NCBI GenBank assembly: GCA_026414975.1 | Contig: JAOAHZ010000007.1 | Span: 134,727-198,726 of the forward strand | Length of the DNA stretch: 64,000 nt | DNA from: Bacteroidia bacterium | Lineage (GTDB): Bacteria; Bacteroidota; Bacteroidia; SpSt-205 | Direction: 5' to 3' | Translations under genes and position numbers: made by a program | The notes under the pieces: generated by a model | Databases searched by the model: none | What the model was told of the DNA's origin: nothing | The model's input: only the letters and a program-made list of their open reading frames with translations | Shown here: piece by piece, positions 60,465 through 64,000 of the stretch | Layout: every line of letters begins with the position of its first letter | How positions within the stretch are numbered: the stretch's first letter is position 1

Positions 60465-61232
60465 TCATAGCTCCCATTCTACCAAGATGTAACGATCTGG
60501 CCACTTTTTTCGGTCGTAGTAGCAGGATTCATCAGCTTTGCTAGCTGAGACTTTGAGCAAAACCACATTGGAAGCATCTTTAGCATAGAAGCATTTTACT
60601 TCTCCCGCCAGTCTTACTCCTGAGCCGGGCTCACAAACTACCTCCAGCTGTCGTGCAAGAAAATCATACCAATCCCGCACAGCTTTTATTTTCTCTCCGT
60701 TTTTGAGGTTTAGAAGCCCTACTTCGTTTAGGTGGAAGTAAAATAGAAGACCTAGCTTTTCAAGGAAAAAGAAATAGCTCGGCGAGTAGTTAGGATAATC
60801 CATACGAACTCCCCCCGGATACTCCTTGGAATAGAAGACCAGTGCCCGAGTGCGGTCTCGGTAATTGCTACATGCCCCTGAGTCCAAAGAAAATACCCAT
60901 ACCTTTTCCCCACGCAGCTGAAGGGGTGCAAGGGGCTGCCAGGACCATGAGATATCTCCATGGTAGCCTTCTTCTAAGCGAATTTTTTTCTCTCCCACAG
61001 GGAAGCGATACACCTTCATACGATTTCCTGCAGCGCAGCCGCTACGAAAGGTGCCTACTTCTACAGCTTCCATATCCGGAGGGGTAGTTGGCGATTGATT
61101 GAGCGCAGAAGTTATTTCTATCTGAATGGAGTCTCCCACTCGCCGCTGAAACTCTAAAAGCGTCATCTCCCAGTAGAATACCTGAGCCTGAAGAAAGGAA
61201 AAAAGTAGCATGCCTACTTTTATCCTGTGCAT
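60465..61232 (-). CDS. exported protein of unknown function
   Basis: A 255-residue exported protein (signal 'LLFSFLQAQ'). The mature protein is rich in Tyr, Phe and Trp with four or five Cys, mostly beta strands, and ends 'RYILVEWEL'. I cannot assign a family. The ATG at 61232 is chosen over 61256 because it is four bases after a TATCTTTG box and gives a clean signal peptide. It shares unusual features (Cys pairs, aromatic-rich) with the neighbouring lipoprotein, perhaps because both are surface proteins. Confidence 0.65.
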   Translation of the reverse strand: MHRIKVGMLLFSFLQAQVFYWEMTLLEFQRRVGDSIQIEITSALNQSPTTPPDMEAVEVGTFRSGCAAGNRMKVYRFPVGEKKIRLEEGYHGDISWSWQPLAPLQLRGEKVWVFSLDSGACSNYRDRTRALVFYSKEYPGGVRMDYPNYSPSYFFFLEKLGLLFYFHLNEVGLLNLKNGEKIKAVRDWYDFLARQLEVVCEPGSGVRLAGEVKCFYAKDASNVVLLKVSASKADESCYYDRKKWPDRYILVEWEL

Positions 61233-61236
61233 AAAG

Positions 61237-61244
61237 CAAAGATA
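61237..61244 (-). promoter_or_regulatory. -7 promoter box TATCTTTG
   Basis: Exact TAnnTTTG match, four bases before the ATG at 61232. Confidence 0.6.
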
Positions 61245-61521
61245 GGGCATAGCCAAAATGTGGAATATAACGGGGATGTATTCGGCTGAGCTCGTAGAAT
61301 GCCTGGCATTCAGACATGTCAGAAGGTTTTTCCATATTAGCAGTTCTTATTTACATGCCGCAATTTCTAAATATACTCTAGCGGTCTTGCTGGATTGTTG
61401 CTATGAATATGGGAAAGGAGGAGTCTGATAGTGCAGTTATCTACAAAATATAGTTACCACAAGCTCGGCATTTAGAAGAAGGCCCAGAAGGTTTAGTTGT
61501 AGAAAATGGTCATAACTTGCC

Positions 61522-61529
61522 TAACTTTG
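61522..61529 (+). promoter_or_regulatory. -7 promoter box TAACTTTG
   Basis: Exact TAnnTTTG match, seven bases before the methyltransferase ATG at 61537. The 280 bases upstream are AT-rich and show nothing else. Confidence 0.6.
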
Positions 61530-61536
61530 TAAAAAC

Positions 61537-62406
61537 ATGGCTCATGCACGGTGTGTCGTATGTGACTCTAATACTGAGCTGATTTATCCAGAGTGCTCGG
61601 ATTACTTCTGTGGAGCGCCAGGTAAGTATGATTACTACTTCTGTGATGAGTGTAAAACTATCCAACTTCACCCTTTGATTTCCGAGGAAGAACTTATACC
61701 CCTGTATCAGCAGTACTACACTGAAACTCTTGCCTTACCTGACATATCTACCACCTCTTCTTGGAAATCCTTTGCTCGCCGCTGCATCCTCAGTCAAATC
61801 GGCTATCCTGCCGACCGAATAGAGCGGATTTTAGGCTTCTTTTTATCGCTTTTCCCTCCAATTAGGGAAAAAGCCTATTATGATTTAGGATACTGCTTTG
61901 TGCCCTATAAATCTCAATGCCGACTGCTGGAAATTGGATGCGGCACGGGCTGGTTCCTGAAGATAATGCAAAATCACGGCTGGGAAGTATATGGTATAGA
62001 ACCAGATGCGGATGCAGTAGAAATAGCACAGAAACATTACGGCCTTACGAAAAATCAGGTCTTGGTGGGCACTCTAAGCCTGAATGAGTTGCCATTTCCT
62101 CGTGAGAGTTTTGATGCTATCATTATTCGTCATGTGATAGAGCATGTACCTAATCCCAAAGAGGTCTTAGCCAAGGCTTTTCAACTCCTTCGGAAGGGTG
62201 GGGTAATAGCGCTCGCTACTCCAAATGGACGCAGCTTGGCAAGTAGATGGTTTGGACGATACTGGCGTGGGCTTACTCCTCCGTGGCATCTTGTACTTTA
62301 TAATCCTACCTCCATTAGAGCCCTTCTCAAATCAGTAGGATTTGCAAAGGTGAGGGTTCGTACACGAGTTTTTCCGGCTCACTGGGTTTATACTGCTTCT
62401 CAGTAG
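61537..62406 (+). CDS. class I SAM methyltransferase with N-terminal zinc-ribbon-like segment
   Basis: A 289-residue protein. Residues 5-45 have cysteines arranged like a zinc ribbon ('CVVCDS' and 'CDECK'), followed by a linker and a Rossmann methyltransferase domain (about 115-285). Motif I is 'LLEIGCGTGWFLKI' and later motifs are 'GWEVYGIEPD' and 'IIRHVIEHVPNP'. Such enzymes often act on O-antigen or capsule sugars or on small molecules; the substrate is unknown. It stands alone beside a decayed region and has a lower GC content than most neighbours. Confidence 0.8.
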   Translation: MAHARCVVCDSNTELIYPECSDYFCGAPGKYDYYFCDECKTIQLHPLISEEELIPLYQQYYTETLALPDISTTSSWKSFARRCILSQIGYPADRIERILGFFLSLFPPIREKAYYDLGYCFVPYKSQCRLLEIGCGTGWFLKIMQNHGWEVYGIEPDADAVEIAQKHYGLTKNQVLVGTLSLNELPFPRESFDAIIIRHVIEHVPNPKEVLAKAFQLLRKGGVIALATPNGRSLASRWFGRYWRGLTPPWHLVLYNPTSIRALLKSVGFAKVRVRTRVFPAHWVYTASQ

Positions 62407-62626
62407 ATAAAGAAGGGGAAGTATAAGCATGATACGCAGGTGCCTTCTACGTGGTGGTTTTACGGGTTAGAGCTCATCCTAAATTCCTTTCATGGGGGTT
62501 TAGGGGAGGAGTTAGAAGTGCAGGCCTATAAGACGTAAGCATATTTCTGATTTTCTCAAAACGCTTGAGGTGAGGGGGAGGAGCTAATTACTGATTCAGG
62601 TAAAGGTAGCATAGTGCTCCTCCATA

Positions 62627-62852
62627 CTACAACGCTATCACCCGCACCACTTCATTTCCGCGCAGGTCTATCGCTTTTACAGCGATGCGGTGGTTTTCGC
62701 CTGGACGAAAGGGGAAAGACAGAGTGCCACTCAACTGCTCAAAGGCTTCAGGGTTTATTTGAGCTTTGAGGGCGCGCTGGAGCTTCTTCTAATCCCCCTT
62801 CTATGGAAACCTCTGCGGTGGAGGTGAGTCTGACAGGGCTAAGACTTTGGGC
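62627..62852 (-). pseudogene. decayed gene fragment, C-terminal part of a DNA-methyltransferase-like protein
   Basis: Two overlapping frames read like one protein with a frameshift near 62785: 'TSTAEVSIEGGLEE' (62784-62852) continues into 'KLQRALKAQINPEAF...RIAVKAIDLRGNEVVRVIAL' (62627-62785, stop TAG at 62627). From memory, the ending 'RIAVK-x-x-D-x-x-G-N-E-V-x-x-V' resembles the C terminus of adenine-specific DNA methyltransferases. No start, no promoter box and no N-terminal part are left. The 220 bases before it (62407-62626) show nothing. Confidence 0.45.
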
Positions 62853-62862
62853 TTAGGGGAGG

Positions 62863-63111
62863 TCAAGGGGTTGCGTTGTTGCCCTTTTGAGCCCGAAGCG
62901 AGGCTTGGTAAAAGGTTATATTCAGCGGCTGGGTGCAGCTTCACTTAGGGTGGGATAGGCGCAGGTACCAGCTATGATACGTGATGTATTGGCTGGCTTT
63001 GGCTCCAGAAAGTGTGAGCGGGGGGCGCACGATGGCTGAGCTGCCCGCTTTTCCAGTCCACTGGGGTATGGAGCGGGTGCTTGTTCGGGATACTGAAGCG
63101 CTTGGAAAAAG
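62863..63111 (-). pseudogene. second coding-like remnant with an internal stop
   Basis: One frame reads 'GKAGSSAIVRPPLTLSGAKA' and then 'SQYITYHSWYLRLSHPK' to a TGA at 62941-62943, and in the same frame after it 'SCTQPLNITFYQASLRAQKG' to a second TGA (62863-62865). The text looks coding but is broken. A 68-codon ATG frame on the same strand (62922-63128) is in another frame and looks like noise. Confidence 0.3.
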
Positions 63112-63187
63112 TTACGCCCCCTCGCCATGAAAAAAGAAAGGACGCTCTACCAAAGTGCCCCTATTACTCCAGCCTCTCTCCGTAGGC

Positions 63188-64000
63188 TTACTTCCAGCTC
63201 GTGGGCACCTGCTTGGGGGAGGCAGGCTCCATGACCTCTTTCATGCGGGCGCGATAGAGCGCCTCATAGCCGAAAACCTGCGGATCAGGCGGCCAGTAAA
63301 AGATTTCGCGCCCTTGCTCGCGGGGACGGTTTTTGGTCAGAGGACGAGCAGGGTCTTCCTCTACCTTCAAAGGAGGCGGGGGAGAAGCATAGGGAAAGCG
63401 CCCTTCCCCATACCCCGTCTTCGGGCGTACGACAATCTGATAGTCCAAATAGCCCGTGCTTGTACCCCCGCCCAGCTCCACTAAATCAAAGCCCGTAGCC
63501 GTGCGATTCGTTACCGTAACTCCCTTGAAGTCGGGCATATCCACGGGGGTTACAAAAACGCGGATGGGATATTCCTCATTCACCACGATAATATCGGCTA
63601 AAATGGGGTCTAAATCCACATGGGCTCGGCCGTTTACCATTTTTACCGTACCGAAGTCAAAGTACCAGTACTCTGGCGCTTCCGGCGCCGTGAGGATGAT
63701 ACGCCCATGGCGCGGATGCGGGATGACTTCTGAAACCGCATTCGTACCCGTGATTTTGCGATTAGTACCACTGGCATCTGCTACTCGTGCCCAGGCTTGT
63801 GAAGTTCCTCCTGCGGTGAAAGCCTCAAAATAGCCTCCTGCTCTTTGAAAAGTGCTATTTGTATAGACCACCCCCCTTACACCAAACCCATCCTGAGACT
63901 GGCCAATAGCAACGCCCTCCACGCCGATAGAATGGCCAAGATTGCCAGGAGTGGCAGTTCTATTATGATAGCCCCGTATGGCCCTCTGATACCCGCCCAA
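63188..64000 (-). CDS. exported/surface protein, 5' end outside the window
   Basis: The C-terminal 270 residues of a longer protein. The segment contains 'GVRGVVYTNSTFQRAGGYFEA', 'EVIPHPRHGRIILTAPE', 'YWYFDFGTVKMVNGRAHVDL' and 'GVTVTNRTATGFDLVELGGG', a module I recall from large Bacteroidota surface proteins with tail-fibre-like repeats. It ends in a Pro-rich, charged tail. The real start lies beyond 64000; the first residue shown is just the window edge. Confidence 0.7.
   Translation of the reverse strand: MGGYQRAIRGYHNRTATPGNLGHSIGVEGVAIGQSQDGFGVRGVVYTNSTFQRAGGYFEAFTAGGTSQAWARVADASGTNRKITGTNAVSEVIPHPRHGRIILTAPEAPEYWYFDFGTVKMVNGRAHVDLDPILADIIVVNEEYPIRVFVTPVDMPDFKGVTVTNRTATGFDLVELGGGTSTGYLDYQIVVRPKTGYGEGRFPYASPPPPLKVEEDPARPLTKNRPREQGREIFYWPPDPQVFGYEALYRARMKEVMEPASPKQVPTSWK

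Overview
This window comes from a member of the Bacteroidota, probably an uncultured or little-studied lineage with a compact genome of moderate GC content. The evidence is the DUF1573-yajC-YbbR-coaE gene order, a TonB receptor with an N-terminal carboxypeptidase-regulatory-like domain, DUF4476 and lamin-tail surface proteins, and the Bacteroidota-type promoter box TAnnTTTG in front of most operons. Genus or family cannot be read from the sequence.

Layout. 1-2.2 kb: the end of a BatA-like membrane protein, a small secreted protein, a SUKH-like protein and pabB. 2.3-8.9 kb (minus): corA, coaE, YbbR-like, yajC, DUF1573 lipoprotein, YtxH-like, rlpA and priA. 8.9-12.9 kb (plus): a DUF4139-like exported protein, an AtpI-like protein, atpB, atpE and an MCE lipid-transport protein. 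13.2-22.2 kb (minus): pyrR, an enoyl-CoA hydratase, a 1120-residue outer-membrane protein and a giant lamin-tail surface protein. 22.3-25.1 kb (plus): two exported proteins and a DUF2520 protein. 25.2-30.8 kb: a TonB receptor with a lipoprotein partner, then a DUF4476 protein. 31-39.7 kb (minus): a membrane-fusion/ABC exporter pair with a degenerate ATPase, gatB, a metalloprotease-like surface protein, aroE and a TPR protein. 39.8-50 kb: a peptidase-MA/beta-propeller/barrel protein, a glutaminyl-cyclase-like lipoprotein, M16 and M1 peptidases, a ThiE-like protein and speB. 50-57.5 kb (plus): rhomboid, EEP-family protein, tRNA-Val, dxr, obgE, a glycosyltransferase and a PAS/SpoIIE phosphatase. 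57.6-64 kb: atpD-atpC, two exported proteins, a methyltransferase, a decayed stretch and a partial exported protein.

How it works together. Much of the window encodes the cell envelope: export (yajC, ABC exporter), lipid transport (MCE), cell-wall remodelling (rlpA), nutrient uptake (TonB receptor), surface proteolysis and large surface or outer-membrane proteins. Two genome-wide habits stand out. First, about two dozen transcription units have TAnnTTTG only 3-8 bases before the start codon, so their mRNAs should be leaderless or nearly so; the same box lies 7 bases before the mature tRNA-Val. Second, essentially every non-lipoprotein signal peptide ends in A-Q (commonly W-A-Q), so the mature proteins start with glutamine, and the window carries a candidate glutaminyl cyclase that could convert that residue to pyroglutamate. 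I see no CRISPR array, intact insertion sequence, prophage or clear defence island.
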